Positions 36,738 to 45,835 of a stretch of DNA of 64,000 bases are shown one piece after another. The translations under genes were made by a program, and so were the position numbers. A model generated the notes under the pieces. It made no database searches. It was given only the letters and a program-made list of their open reading frames with translations, and was not told where the DNA came from. Within the stretch, counting starts at the first letter, position 1; every line of letters starts with the position of its first letter. Origin of the DNA: Desulfobulbaceae bacterium (GTDB lineage: Bacteria > Desulfobacterota > Desulfobulbia > Desulfobulbales > Desulfocapsaceae); NCBI GenBank assembly GCA_024636345.1, contig JAGXHG010000017.1:53168-117167 (forward strand), read 5' to 3'.

Positions 36738-38663
36738 TCAAGTGTTTAACGTCTCCTTAACTGCTCGACCAAGCTGATCTATTGAGTAAGGTTTCTTTAT
36801 AAATCCACCAGCTCCAAGTTGGAGAGTGGCCTTGACATCTTCACTTTCAGCAAAACCGCTGGCAATGACGGCTTTCTGATTTGGGAACAGCTTCGTTATC
36901 TCTTCATATGTCTGACGCCCGGTCATACCAGGTTCCATCAACATATCAATCAATAATAAATCAACAGGCTTTTTCTTTACAAATTCAATCGCGGATTCAC
37001 CGGATTTGACTACATCAACACGGTAGCCCAAGCTTGCCAACATCCGGCGGGCAATGTCACGCAGTTGAGGTTCATCATCTACAACTAGAATATGCGCATC
37101 TCCACCAGTGATTTTCCCGCCATGTTCGTCATCCGTTTGCGAGACTCTCCCCCCTTTGTTCACAGGGAAATAGAGTTGAAAGCAAGTTCCCTTTTCGTTG
37201 CTATCGACAAAAACTTTACCACCATGATCCTCCATGGTACTCCAGACCACAGCAAGACCAAGGCCAGATCCACTTTTACCCATCATCTTTTTGGTATAAA
37301 ACGGTTCAAAAATATGATCTATATCTTTCTTTGAAATTCCAGGTCCTGTATCTTGAACACTTAAAACTACATATTCGCCAACTTCAATCTCGTGTTCGGC
37401 AGTTGTCTTATAATCAATGTATTGATTATAAGTGGACAGAGAAATTGTTCCAGCACCAGCAATAGCTTCACAACTATTTGTTACCAGATTCATAATACAT
37501 TTTTGAACATGCACTGGTGAGCAGGAAACGAAAGAGTTCGTAGATTCAGATCGTTGCTGACATATAACATTTGGATGCAAGGACTTGAGCTTTTGATATT
37601 CAGGGGAGTTCAGGTATTTTTCAATCAAGATATTGATGTCATGATCCTCACGAATAGTGGCAGCACCTCTTACGACAGTAAGCAAATCAGATACCACTGT
37701 TGCAGCTCTTTGACCTGCTTCATGGATAGCCTCAATTGGTTTCCTTAAATCGCTATTCTGGGGTAATGTCATCAGCATCAACTCCGGATAGCCAACGATC
37801 CCAGAGAGTATATTGTTCAGGTCGTGGGCCACTCCTCCTGCCATCAGCCCCAAGGACTCCATTTTGTGGACCCGCTGAAGCTGTATTTCCAATTTTACTC
37901 TTTCCTCTTCAGACTGCTTTCGATCAGTGATCTCCTTTATCAAGTCTTTATTCACCCCTGCAAGTTCTGCAGTCCGTTCCTGCACACGGATTTCCAGTTC
38001 GTCATGGGATCGCTTTAACTCTTTTGCCTGGTCGACCAGACCTCTTTCAGCATCCAGACGGAGTATATATTCTTTATGAAATTGACGAGATACTGCCACT
38101 AAAAAAAATATCCCTAAAAACAGCATAGCCGAAAGACCATAGGCAAGATTTGTCTTTTGAATGAAAAGGGCGATAGACAGAGGCAAAAGCATAGTGACCT
38201 GATAACTGAACACAAGGTTTTGATCACTTGACAAAGTGGCAGTGCCTCCACTCACAGTGCCAACGGTGGCAATCAGGCCTAGTATTAAAAAATTTGACAT
38301 CCCATCCTGTATCAAAACAGTAATCCAGAAAATAACCCACCCACCTGCAACAGCTAACGTTGCCAGACGAAAAAGCAGACGCCACAAACGGGAATTATAA
38401 TCAAAAATTTGTTTAAATTTTAAAATTAGAGTGATGCGAACAAGTAAACATACAAAATGGAAGGTCAATCCTGCATATGCCACAAAAGGATTCACCTTGT
38501 AGTAATCGGTTAAGAATATAAATATCGCCAGCAGGACAAAATAGAGACAAATGCCACTCTTTGAACGTTCAGAAAGGTCTAAGCATGTCTGGCTAAAATA
38601 TGACCTCTTATCTACTTGAGTAAGCTTCAGCATTAATTTATCCAGTAATCGATCCAGGAGCAA
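36738..38663 (-). CDS. Hybrid histidine kinase with C-terminal receiver
   Basis: 641 residues. Six hydrophobic helices fill about 36-193 (a membrane sensor of no named type), then a coiled linker, then HisKA with H280 (GGVAHDLNN), a HATPase with NLVTNSCEAI, DTGPGIS and GSGLGLAVV, and a receiver (about 524-640) with D573 (LIDMLMEPG) and the conserved lysine in FIKKPYS. It can autophosphorylate and pass phosphate to its own receiver; no output domain or partner gene is adjacent. Confidence 0.92.
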   Translation of the reverse strand: MLLDRLLDKLMLKLTQVDKRSYFSQTCLDLSERSKSGICLYFVLLAIFIFLTDYYKVNPFVAYAGLTFHFVCLLVRITLILKFKQIFDYNSRLWRLLFRLATLAVAGGWVIFWITVLIQDGMSNFLILGLIATVGTVSGGTATLSSDQNLVFSYQVTMLLPLSIALFIQKTNLAYGLSAMLFLGIFFLVAVSRQFHKEYILRLDAERGLVDQAKELKRSHDELEIRVQERTAELAGVNKDLIKEITDRKQSEEERVKLEIQLQRVHKMESLGLMAGGVAHDLNNILSGIVGYPELMLMTLPQNSDLRKPIEAIHEAGQRAATVVSDLLTVVRGAATIREDHDINILIEKYLNSPEYQKLKSLHPNVICQQRSESTNSFVSCSPVHVQKCIMNLVTNSCEAIAGAGTISLSTYNQYIDYKTTAEHEIEVGEYVVLSVQDTGPGISKKDIDHIFEPFYTKKMMGKSGSGLGLAVVWSTMEDHGGKVFVDSNEKGTCFQLYFPVNKGGRVSQTDDEHGGKITGGDAHILVVDDEPQLRDIARRMLASLGYRVDVVKSGESAIEFVKKKPVDLLLIDMLMEPGMTGRQTYEEITKLFPNQKAVIASGFAESEDVKATLQLGAGGFIKKPYSIDQLGRAVKETLNT

Positions 38664-39108
38664 ACATCAGATATTGTTTATTAAAAACAATTCTAGCATA
38701 GTAAGGACGATCAACATTATGGAAAACAAACTAAACTACGGGTTACCTAAAAGTATCAATAAAATTGTATCTAATCTAATAATATTAGGGAATAGCAGAT
38801 GTGAAGCTAAATACAATTACCAGAGGTAAAATAAATCATTTGGTGGGAAAATATTAACAGTAGGGGGTTCCTGATTCCCTCTCCACAAACTCTTCACTAT
38901 TAATCAAATCACAGTTGAAATATTTTTAACAGAAATTTCAGAAAAATTAAAGAAACCAGAAGTAACGCTAGAATGACCAGGGGAAAGATTAAGACCTTGG
39001 CAGGTAAGCGCCAAGTATATGTTTCCTGATTATACGTAGCAAAAACGAAACCGAAAGTATGTTATAATTTGGTCATCAACATCCTGTTTTTTCTACAAAA
39101 GAAAAGGA
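38664..39108. other. Non-coding AT-rich gap
   Basis: 445 bases with no credible gene. The only structure seen is a short hairpin, CTTGGC / GCCAAG, near 38996-39015. The promoter of the hybrid kinase should lie at the left end. Confidence 0.5.
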
Positions 39109-39309
39109 TTATTCTACATCCCTCTCTTCCACGTCAATCATCTCCATTATTTCGGCCTGAAACGCTTCCTCCTGCATAAGCTTTACTGCAATGGCTTGGC
39201 ATATTGCACCAGCAAGTCCATCAACATTACCAAAAGCCACGTCTACCTTAATTTCACCATCCTTTGAAGCTTCAATGATTAATGCCGCCTGATTATCTTT
39301 TAGTTCCAT
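39109..39309 (-). CDS. Small conserved-looking acidic protein
   Basis: 66 residues, strongly acidic, no signal or membrane helix. MELKDNQAALIIEASKDGEI opens it and a helix GLAGAICQAIAVKLMQEEAF follows. It starts 3 bases after the stop of the 56-codon gene, so the two are one unit. No family is recognised. Confidence 0.6.
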   Translation of the reverse strand: MELKDNQAALIIEASKDGEIKVDVAFGNVDGLAGAICQAIAVKLMQEEAFQAEIMEMIDVEERDVE

Positions 39310-39312
39310 CGT

Positions 39313-39483
39313 TTAATGCTCCATTAGCTCAGTTTTGTGTAACATCTCTTCTTTATAAATTTCTATTGATGAACCTGTTTCTAAAGAGAATTCTTTCGGT
39401 AATTTTGTCATTACCACAGCAAAAATCTCACCATTATCAATATGCTCAATTTTCACATCAATATGCCCACCATCGATACGCAT
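39313..39483 (-). CDS. 56-residue protein with a possible TOBE-like strand pattern
   Basis: ATG 39481-39483, stop 39313-39315. The peptide begins MRIDGGHIDVKIEHIDNGEI and ends EIYKEEMLHKTELMEH. The alternating beta pattern with TGSSIEIYKEE recalls the small TOBE/Mop fold, but the match is only suggestive. It is coupled to the 66-codon gene downstream. The ribosome site is weak. Confidence 0.5.
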   Translation of the reverse strand: MRIDGGHIDVKIEHIDNGEIFAVVMTKLPKEFSLETGSSIEIYKEEMLHKTELMEH

Positions 39484-39613
39484 ATTCTTGCCTGTACCTA
39501 TTCAGAAAAAGACACGAATAGTACATACAAATGACGCTTTCTGACTCGTGTTGGAATAAGTTTCTGAGGCAAAACACTAATTTTGCCCGACAGGTAACTA
39601 TTCCTTTTTACTG

Positions 39614-40243
39614 TCATCTGACAAAGCCGATTATAGAGATAAAATGGGCGATGGATCCGGCCAGAACGAATAAATGCCATATGCCGTGAGCATAGCCAAG
39701 CCACTTCAGTTTATCCAAAACATAGAAGACAATGCCAACCGTATAAGCAATCCCGCCGGCCAGCAGCAAATAGAATCCCATCTCCGGCAGTGCCGCCTTG
39801 AGACTGCTGATCTCAAAAGAACACGCCCATCCCATAGTCAGGTAGATTATGATCTGGCCGATCTTAATGGCTCGCCCAGACAAGAAAATCTCTGACAATA
39901 TTCCAATCACAGCCAGTATCCATACGATGCCCAGGATTAACCAGCCAATGAAGTTGTGCATACTGATCAGCATGTAAGGCGTGTAGGTACCGGCAATGAG
40001 TGTATAAATCGAGACATGATCCAATACCTTGAAGGTACGCTTGAGTTTAGGCTGGTGAAAACTATGATAAAGGGTGGACATGGTGTAGAGCAGCACCATG
40101 CTAAAGCCAAAGATACTAAATCCGATGATGACAACCGGTTCTCCGAGCTGAATGCTGACATTTAGCAGGGAACCTAAGGCGATTAACGCAAATACAGCTC
40201 CTGTCAGATGACTTATACTGTTAAATCTTTCGTTATAATACAT
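39614..40243 (-). CDS. trhA: Hemolysin III family protein (TrhA/PAQR)
   Basis: 209 residues with seven predicted membrane helices. The family motifs are ERFNSISHLTGA at the N-terminus, STLYHSF (first metal-site histidine) and the C-terminal GYAHGIWHLFVLAGSIAHF with the remaining histidines. Members are PAQR-like inner-membrane proteins linked to membrane energetics and fluidity in bacteria; true haemolysis is doubtful. It is transcribed alone. Confidence 0.9.
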   Translation of the reverse strand: MYYNERFNSISHLTGAVFALIALGSLLNVSIQLGEPVVIIGFSIFGFSMVLLYTMSTLYHSFHQPKLKRTFKVLDHVSIYTLIAGTYTPYMLISMHNFIGWLILGIVWILAVIGILSEIFLSGRAIKIGQIIIYLTMGWACSFEISSLKAALPEMGFYLLLAGGIAYTVGIVFYVLDKLKWLGYAHGIWHLFVLAGSIAHFISIIGFVR

Positions 40244-40421
40244 GTTTTGTGACGACTCCGATCAAATTTTAAATTACTTAAATTTATGCTCAAAAAAGAG
40301 AATTTTGGAACTGGGCCCTTATCCGACAATTGGCCGAGGGTCCATAACACCTCCCCATATGCGAAATGGTCCACGGCCCAGGTTGATAATACATTATGAA
40401 GTGATTGGAGTGTGATTACAA

Positions 40422-40560
40422 GCAGGGCCGCGCCTTCTGGTCCTCCGGCAGTATTCCCGGTGCCTTTGGCCGTCTCTGTCGCAAGTCATAGCGTGTGGCA
40501 CTACAAGTGTGCCGTGAAGAACACCGAAGGCAGGGGCATTGTTTGGCTCTGCCTTTTTTT
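40422..40560 (+). ncRNA. Candidate structured RNA ending in a terminator
   Basis: A GC-rich block in an otherwise AT-rich, gene-free 940-base gap. It ends in a clear terminator: AAGGCAG (40527-40533) with CTGCCTT (40549-40555), then eight T. The 5' end GCAGGGCC (40422-40429) can instead pair with GGCTCTGC (40545-40552), and TGCCTTTGG (40461-40469) with CCGAAGGCA (40524-40532), both excluding the terminator. No plus-strand gene follows for 2.3 kb, so this may be a stand-alone RNA rather than a riboswitch. No promoter was identified with confidence. Confidence 0.35.
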
Positions 40561-40784
40561 TATGACTGACCAAGGACGGCACCAACAACAGTTTTGATCA
40601 TGAACTGATCAGGCAGGTGACAGTAGACTTCTGAGTTGTTCCGTCAATAATAATTTAAACAAATCCCAACAAAGGGGAATTTGTTCTCTTTAATGTTTGT
40701 ATGTATCTAATCTCATCATAGGGAGTCCTGTTCTCCTCGAATGCTAACGAGTTCTTTGTTTAATCTTTACTTTTAAAATCATGC

Positions 40785-41010
40785 TTATGCTGACAGAGTC
40801 AGCATAAAGGCCGTATCGATTTCCAGAGAGAGCAATGCTTCTTGATCACTACTTTTTTCAAGTACGTCATATCCTTTTTGTCCGCAAAGCTGTCCATATT
40901 TCTCATAGCACATGCCCCAATTCAATGCACTTCCTGAACAAGTAATATTGTAGTCTTCTTTACCATCGAGGTGTAAGTCTTACTGGTAGTTGCACAACCC
41001 CCATGACACC
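40785..41010 (-). pseudogene. Frameshifted small lipoprotein gene
   Basis: One minus-strand frame gives GGCATTSKTYT, a lipoprotein-like cysteine start. The next frame continues DGKEDYNITCSGSALNWGMC, then GQLCGQKGYDVLEKSSDQEA to TAA 40785-40787. Together they resemble a common small lipoprotein family with CSG...W..C and GYDVL motifs. The two parts are out of frame and no signal peptide start is in frame, so the gene looks broken. Confidence 0.5.
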
Positions 41011-41027
41011 TCATTTTGTAATGTTCC

Positions 41028-41094
41028 GATTAACGCCCGCCCATGAACCGAAGCCGACAATGGAAGGCGTCGTTGCTTGAAGGATTTGTTATGT
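41028..41094 (-). repeat. attC-like recombination site
   Basis: On the minus strand the stretch opens TAACAAATCCTTCAAGCAAC and ends GGGCGGGCGTTAATC, close to integron attC sites (TAACAA..TTCAAGC...GCGTTA), with imperfect pairing between the arms. It lies just upstream of the decayed lipoprotein gene, as a cassette boundary would. The 7-base core GTTRRRY is off by one base and no integrase is in the window. Confidence 0.35.
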
Positions 41095-41183
41095 TTCCTG
41101 TTCATTTGCTAACTTCTTCATGAGAAAGTTTACTGAAATGGCCCTGACCCCTTGCCCTCATAACTGACCATATACAGTGACCT

Positions 41184-42620
41184 TTAGACTTCCTCTCGGA
41201 AAGTGATGGTAAACAGAGCTTCCTTGCCACGTTCAAAGACAAGGTGTTTTCTGAAAATATCCAGATGTTCGTCCTGTCTGTGACTGACAAATAACATGGT
41301 GGAAACGCCCATTCCGGCAATACGCTCCAGACATGCGAGAACCATCAAACGATTCTGATCATCCAGGCCCAATGTCGGTTCATCAAGAATCAACAAGGCA
41401 GGGTATTTGATCAGGGCGCGAGCAATCAACACGAGCCGCTGTTCGCCCCAGGATAACTCTCTGAAGGCAATACTCGCTTTTTCTTCCAGGTCGATAAAGG
41501 CAAGCCATTGGCGAGAAATGCGTTTTTCTTTTTCAGTAACTGGACGATATAAGCCGATGCTATCGTAGAGACCTGACGCAACAACGGTTAATGCATTTCC
41601 TGGCACCCGATAATCCTGGTGCAATGCACCGGAGACAAGCCCTATATGTTTTTTGATATCCCAGATGCTCTCGCCGCTGCCCCGCTGATAGCCAAAGACC
41701 GTCATGCCGTTGTTAAAACACTGAGGATGATCTCCGGTAATCAGCTGTAGCAGTGTGGATTTTCCGGAACCATTCGGCCCTGAGATAATCGTATGTTCAC
41801 TAGGTCGCAAGACCCAATTCAAATTTTGGAACTGGACGACCTCATCGTAATGTACCGTGCAATTTCGTATCTTAAGAATGGGATCAAATGTGACGGGAGC
41901 ATTCAGGGCAGAAGGCAATTCCGATAGGGTGCCTGAATCAAAGTGAAACAGAGTCTGAATGGAATCATTGCTCATGACTCTGTCTTTTTCACCCTGGGCT
42001 ATCAATTGTCCCTTATGGAGCACGCCAATGTGGGTATGCCACTCCTGAACGTCTTGCAGCTGGCTGACAAACATGATTACGGCCTGTTGTTCTTTCAAGT
42101 CAACCAGAAAATCTTCAAGTGATTGAGAAGATACCCTGTCCAGACCTTCAAAGGGTTCATCAAGTATTAATAAATCGGGATTTGCAAGGAGGGCGCGGGC
42201 AATCAGCAGTTTTCTGGTCTCACCGGACGAAAGAACCATGAATCCTTTTTCCATCAAATCTTCAATCTTGAATTGTTGAACTACCCGCGAGACCGCAGCA
42301 CTATCCGCCCCGGTCTGTTCCAATAATTCCATACCGGTGTGTCCCTGATCTATCTGATCCATGAAGTCGGTATCGTCATTATACAGTTCTGCTTCAAGTT
42401 GAGCCTGTTGTGCTTCCAAGCCGACACACAGACAGAATGGAGGACGTTCAAAGAGCTGATATTGAAAAACCATTTTTTCAGGTTCCTGAAAAATCTGGGC
42501 CAGCTGGCTCTTCCCGGAGCCGGTCGTCCCGATCAAACACCAGTGCTGCTGAGTCTCTATTGTCCATTGGCTGATACTGAGTCGCTTGGTAATTAAATCT
42601 CGTATATCAATTAATATCAT
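41184..42620 (-). CDS. modF: Tandem ABC ATPase, ModF-like
   Basis: 478 residues containing two ABC domains. Walker A motifs are GTTGSGKS (31-38) and GPNGSGKST (about 280); signature loops are VLSSGETRK and ELSWGEQRL; Walker B are LLILDEPFEGLD and LLILDEPTLGLD. The size and the LIGTTGSGKS / signature pattern match ModF, a soluble double-ABC protein associated with molybdate systems whose exact role is unclear. No modABC genes are nearby. It is transcribed alone. Confidence 0.8.
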   Translation of the reverse strand: MILIDIRDLITKRLSISQWTIETQQHWCLIGTTGSGKSQLAQIFQEPEKMVFQYQLFERPPFCLCVGLEAQQAQLEAELYNDDTDFMDQIDQGHTGMELLEQTGADSAAVSRVVQQFKIEDLMEKGFMVLSSGETRKLLIARALLANPDLLILDEPFEGLDRVSSQSLEDFLVDLKEQQAVIMFVSQLQDVQEWHTHIGVLHKGQLIAQGEKDRVMSNDSIQTLFHFDSGTLSELPSALNAPVTFDPILKIRNCTVHYDEVVQFQNLNWVLRPSEHTIISGPNGSGKSTLLQLITGDHPQCFNNGMTVFGYQRGSGESIWDIKKHIGLVSGALHQDYRVPGNALTVVASGLYDSIGLYRPVTEKEKRISRQWLAFIDLEEKASIAFRELSWGEQRLVLIARALIKYPALLILDEPTLGLDDQNRLMVLACLERIAGMGVSTMLFVSHRQDEHLDIFRKHLVFERGKEALFTITFREEV

Positions 42621-42924
42621 AAAGTTTCCTCAAAAGATCATCTTTGGTTTGATCATTCCCATAATTTCCAGACCGATAAAATCCAATTTTAACACCAACA
42701 AGGAGAATTGATCTGAAAATTATTGACAGAAACTTAATTTTACAGTGCCCACCCTCCGAACGTACGAATTCTGTAGTCATGTGTTAGCCGCGTACGGCAA
42801 GGCATCAAATAAAAAGTCCTGCTGGTGGTTGGCAGGTCAGCTTCCTACTCTACCATTTTTTATTAAATTTCACATTTCATGAAATTTATTGACATGTGCT
42901 GAAATTTTTTGATAGCATAAATTT
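42621..42924. other. Divergent gap modF / gntR
   Basis: 304 bases. The modF-proximal half contains a GC-rich stretch (42740-42845) with repeated GTACG words and no recognised riboswitch. The right end holds the gntR promoter and operator listed separately. Confidence 0.4.
42865..42918 (+). promoter_or_regulatory. Promoter and likely operator of the GntR-controlled cluster
   Basis: An inverted repeat AAATTTCA (42865-42872) / TGAAATTT (42880-42887) with a third TGAAATT half at 42900 surrounds TTGACA (42889-42894). An 18-base spacer leads to TAGCAT (42913-42918). Transcription would begin at or near the ATG at 42925, suggesting a leaderless mRNA. The palindrome is where autoregulation by the GntR protein is expected. 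Confidence 0.5.
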
Positions 42925-43608
42925 ATGCACAAAATAGAAAGAAATAAGCTCACTAATCAGGTCTATGATATTCTCAAAGAAATGATTGCCAATCATCGGT
43001 TTGAACCCGGGACCCGCATCAATGTTGAGCAGATTACCAAAGAGCTTGGGGTCAGCAGGACTCCTGTCTGGGAAGCTGTCGGGAGATTAAAACAAGAAGG
43101 TTTGGTCATAGATATCCCAAATAGGGGGGTATTTATGGCCGTTCTTACACCGCAAAAGGCTCTTGATTTATATGCCATACGTGAGGTTTTGGAGGGGATG
43201 GCAGCGCGATTGGCTGCTGTTCGCATTGAACAGAAATTCCTTGCAGTTATGGAGGCATGTTTAGAACAACAGCAGCCTGTTGTCAAACAGCAGAATTTAA
43301 AAGAGTATTCCAAATTGGACTTCCAGTTTCATGCGACAGTTTACGAATCGTGCGGCAATACCTACCTTCAGGAAATGCTCGAAGCCATCAAAAATAAAAT
43401 GCGCCCCATACAGATTAGCATCCAAGTCGGACCGGTACTGCCTCGGCTGTATGAAGACCATGTTAATCTTTTGAATGCGCTTCGCGCCCATGATCCTGAT
43501 AAGGCAGAAAAAGTTTTTCGTGAGCATAATCAATTCATGATTGCGCTGATCAACAAAGAGGCAGAAGCCGGTCGTTGGCGTCAACTCAGCATTGCCGGCA
43601 ACAGCTGA
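42925..43608 (+). CDS. GntR-family regulator, FCD subfamily
   Basis: 227 residues. The N-terminal winged helix contains VYDILKEMIANHRFEPGTRI and ELGVSRTPVWEAVGRLKQEG. The C-terminal FCD ligand domain (about 80-215) has AIREVLEGMAARLA, the metal-site DFQFH, and EDHVNLLNAL with EHNQFM. FCD regulators sense small organic acids or amino-acid derivatives with a bound metal. It is the first gene of the cluster and likely represses it. No ribosome site precedes the ATG. Confidence 0.9.
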   Translation: MHKIERNKLTNQVYDILKEMIANHRFEPGTRINVEQITKELGVSRTPVWEAVGRLKQEGLVIDIPNRGVFMAVLTPQKALDLYAIREVLEGMAARLAAVRIEQKFLAVMEACLEQQQPVVKQQNLKEYSKLDFQFHATVYESCGNTYLQEMLEAIKNKMRPIQISIQVGPVLPRLYEDHVNLLNALRAHDPDKAEKVFREHNQFMIALINKEAEAGRWRQLSIAGNS

Positions 43609-43652
43609 GTTGTACTAAAGGTAACAACTTTTACCAGAAAGGAGAGGAAGGA

Positions 43653-44285
43653 ATGCAGATTCCAAGTGAAAAAACGGCAATTGTACTAATAGAACCCCAA
43701 AATGATTTTTTAACCCCTGGCGGCACAATGTATAAATACATTGCCGAGCAACTCGTGGAGCGTAACGTCATTAATAACCTGGTTAAGCTCTTGGATGGTG
43801 CTCGTGGGAAGGCAAAAATCATCTACATTCCTTTCCAGGCGTTTAAGCCAGGGTTCCCTGAATTGAAAGTTGGTGGTCCGGGAACTGATGGATTACGCGG
43901 CATCGAAATGGACATGAAGGCTGACTGGGGGACAGGTGCATGGCTTGAAGGAACGCCTGGTCCTGAGATCATTGAGCCACTCACCCCCAAGAAAGGTGAC
44001 ATCATAGTGAGAGGGAAGCTCACGTTGGATGCATTCCACTCAACGGCCCTGAATTATTTGCTCAGGGCCAATGAGATTGAATATGTCGCATTTGTCGGTT
44101 TTCATACCAACTGGTGCGTGGAATCTTCGGCCCGTTCAGCCTACGACCATGGTTTCAGGGTCATTGTTATTGCGGATTGTACTGCTACAGATACAGAGCG
44201 AGAGCAGAAATATGCTGAAGAAGTTATTTTCCCGCGCATTGGCAAAGTTATGAATTCAGACGAGTTTTTGGCGGCATTAACCTAA
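43653..44285 (+). CDS. Isochorismatase-family cysteine hydrolase
   Basis: 210 residues from ATG 43653, fixed by an AAAGGAGAGG site. The catalytic triad of the amidohydrolase branch is present: D18 (EPQNDF), K122 (RGKLTLDAF) and C155 (NWCVESS). Family members cleave amides such as nicotinamide, N-carbamoylsarcosine, biuret or ureidoacrylate. Following a GntR regulator and preceding a Liv-type transporter, it probably attacks the imported compound. The specific amide cannot be named from sequence. Confidence 0.85.
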   Translation: MQIPSEKTAIVLIEPQNDFLTPGGTMYKYIAEQLVERNVINNLVKLLDGARGKAKIIYIPFQAFKPGFPELKVGGPGTDGLRGIEMDMKADWGTGAWLEGTPGPEIIEPLTPKKGDIIVRGKLTLDAFHSTALNYLLRANEIEYVAFVGFHTNWCVESSARSAYDHGFRVIVIADCTATDTEREQKYAEEVIFPRIGKVMNSDEFLAALT

Positions 44286-44316
44286 CTTTACCCTTTTCCC
44301 GTAGAAGGAGTTTGTT

Positions 44317-45573
44317 ATGTCCAGATCAGTAATTGTTTTCAGAAGTGTCGTATCGTTTTTGTGTTTTGCCCTGATTGTTCCTTTAGTCAGTGTGGCCGCA
44401 GAAGCGCCGAAAGAGGTGAAGGTCGGGCTTATGTTTGGTCTTACAGGCGCGGCCTCTCCGATTGGGCCGGTTCAGTTGGATGGTGCCAAACTTGCTATTG
44501 ATGAAATCAACGCAGCTGGTGGTATTGATTGGGGCAGTAAGAAGGTCAAGGTTGCCTATGTGGTCAAGGATGATGAGACCAAGCCGGATGTTGCCATTCG
44601 ACGTTTCCGCGAATTAGTTAATAATGAAAAAGTTGACGTGGTTGTGGGACAGACTTTTGCATCGATTACCGGGGCCTTAAATAAGCAGGTTAAAAAAGAT
44701 CCTGTCGCATATTTCCCTGTAAATGTCGTTGCTCTCGATATGTTTGAAAAAGGAGAAATGGCCCCCTCTACTTTCGCGGTGCATGGCTGTGCCTACTCTG
44801 CCGGCTACGCGAGCGCTTCTTACATAGTGAATAAACTCAAGCTGAAAAAGGTGGTCTTTTTTGGGCCTGCCTACGCTTTTGGAAAAGACCAATGGCGTGG
44901 TGCTCAGGATGCTTTTGCCAAATCCGGTATCAAGGCAGAATATCTGGAGTCTCCTGTTGGTACCAGCGATTTCACTTCGTACATGACCAAAATTATTGAA
45001 ATGAAGCCAGACATCGTCATGCTGGCACATTGGGGAACCGATGCGATCAACGTGCTCAAACAGGCCAACGAAACCGGTCTTAACAAGAAGACGAAGATTT
45101 GGTTTGACTGGATGACCAATGTCTTCGGCAGCGGTGTTCCGGCGGAGGCGCTTGAAGGCGTCTATTCACTGATGAGTTGGTACCATGATTTGAGCGGCTT
45201 CCCTGATAAGGAAATTGTTGCCCAGGGGGCGGCTTTCACCGCCAAGTTCCAGAAAGCCTATGGCTATCCGCCTGATCCGTATTCTGCAATGGCATATATC
45301 GGCACTAAAGAAGCTCTCAGGGCCTTGTCTGCCGCACAGAGCAACGACCCTGCAGCTGTGGCCAAGGCTGTCATGGCAAATCCGACCTTTGATTCCATGA
45401 AAGGAAAAGGGGTCTGGCGTGAAGACCATCAACCGGCTTTTAAATATAATGCATTTGTTGTTGTCGGCAAAAGTGCCGCAGAGCGCAAAGATCAAAAGTG
45501 GGATTTGGTCAAGGTTATAGACGCTTACACAGGTGAGGATTATCTTCCTTCCCTGAATATGTTGGGTTACTGA
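44317..45573 (+). CDS. Liv-type ABC transporter substrate-binding protein
   Basis: 418 residues with a signal peptide cut near SVAA (about 29). The family opening VKVGLMFGLTGAASPIGPVQ and GAKLAIDEINAAGGI are present, then DVVVGQTFASITGALNKQV and later SAMAYIGTKEALRALSAA. It belongs to periplasmic-binding-protein type I receptors, whose members bind branched amino acids, urea, amides or aromatic acids. It is the first transporter gene; a stable hairpin follows it and may raise its expression over the membrane parts. Confidence 0.88.
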   Translation: MSRSVIVFRSVVSFLCFALIVPLVSVAAEAPKEVKVGLMFGLTGAASPIGPVQLDGAKLAIDEINAAGGIDWGSKKVKVAYVVKDDETKPDVAIRRFRELVNNEKVDVVVGQTFASITGALNKQVKKDPVAYFPVNVVALDMFEKGEMAPSTFAVHGCAYSAGYASASYIVNKLKLKKVVFFGPAYAFGKDQWRGAQDAFAKSGIKAEYLESPVGTSDFTSYMTKIIEMKPDIVMLAHWGTDAINVLKQANETGLNKKTKIWFDWMTNVFGSGVPAEALEGVYSLMSWYHDLSGFPDKEIVAQGAAFTAKFQKAYGYPPDPYSAMAYIGTKEALRALSAAQSNDPAAVAKAVMANPTFDSMKGKGVWREDHQPAFKYNAFVVVGKSAAERKDQKWDLVKVIDAYTGEDYLPSLNMLGY

Positions 45574-45588
45574 TCCTCTTACATTCAT

Positions 45589-45614
45589 GCGGGGGAGGGA
45601 TTTCTCTCCCCCGC
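45589..45614 (+). terminator. Strong hairpin after the binding-protein gene
   Basis: Perfect nine-base stem GCGGGGGAG / CTCCCCCGC with an 8-base loop, 15 bases after the stop. No T tract follows, so it is more likely an mRNA-stabilising or partial-attenuation element than a full terminator. The gap to the next gene is 262 bases, otherwise empty. Confidence 0.6.
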
Positions 45615-45835
45615 AGCTATTTGTGACAGAAGTGGTTGCAAACTCTTTGTGTTCATCTGGAACCTCTGGATAGTCACGATGATGTTCCGGAAACGAGTGA
45701 CTTTTCGTGAATTCAAGGAAATCAGGTCCTGACGTGGAAGCGTACATCGGCACGCTGTACAAGTGAACGTGCTGATTGATGTCGAGATCGTGGAAAAGGG
45801 CTGTTTCCGGACCTACCCTACTTGAAAGGACTATC

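Noticed and set aside
40394..40588. 64-codon minus-strand frame in the GC-rich block
   Set aside because: No ribosome site, Arg-rich shadow composition and overlap with strong RNA structures; better explained as non-coding RNA.
42740..42845. Moco riboswitch upstream of modF
   Set aside because: The GC-rich segment does not show the conserved Moco motif elements.
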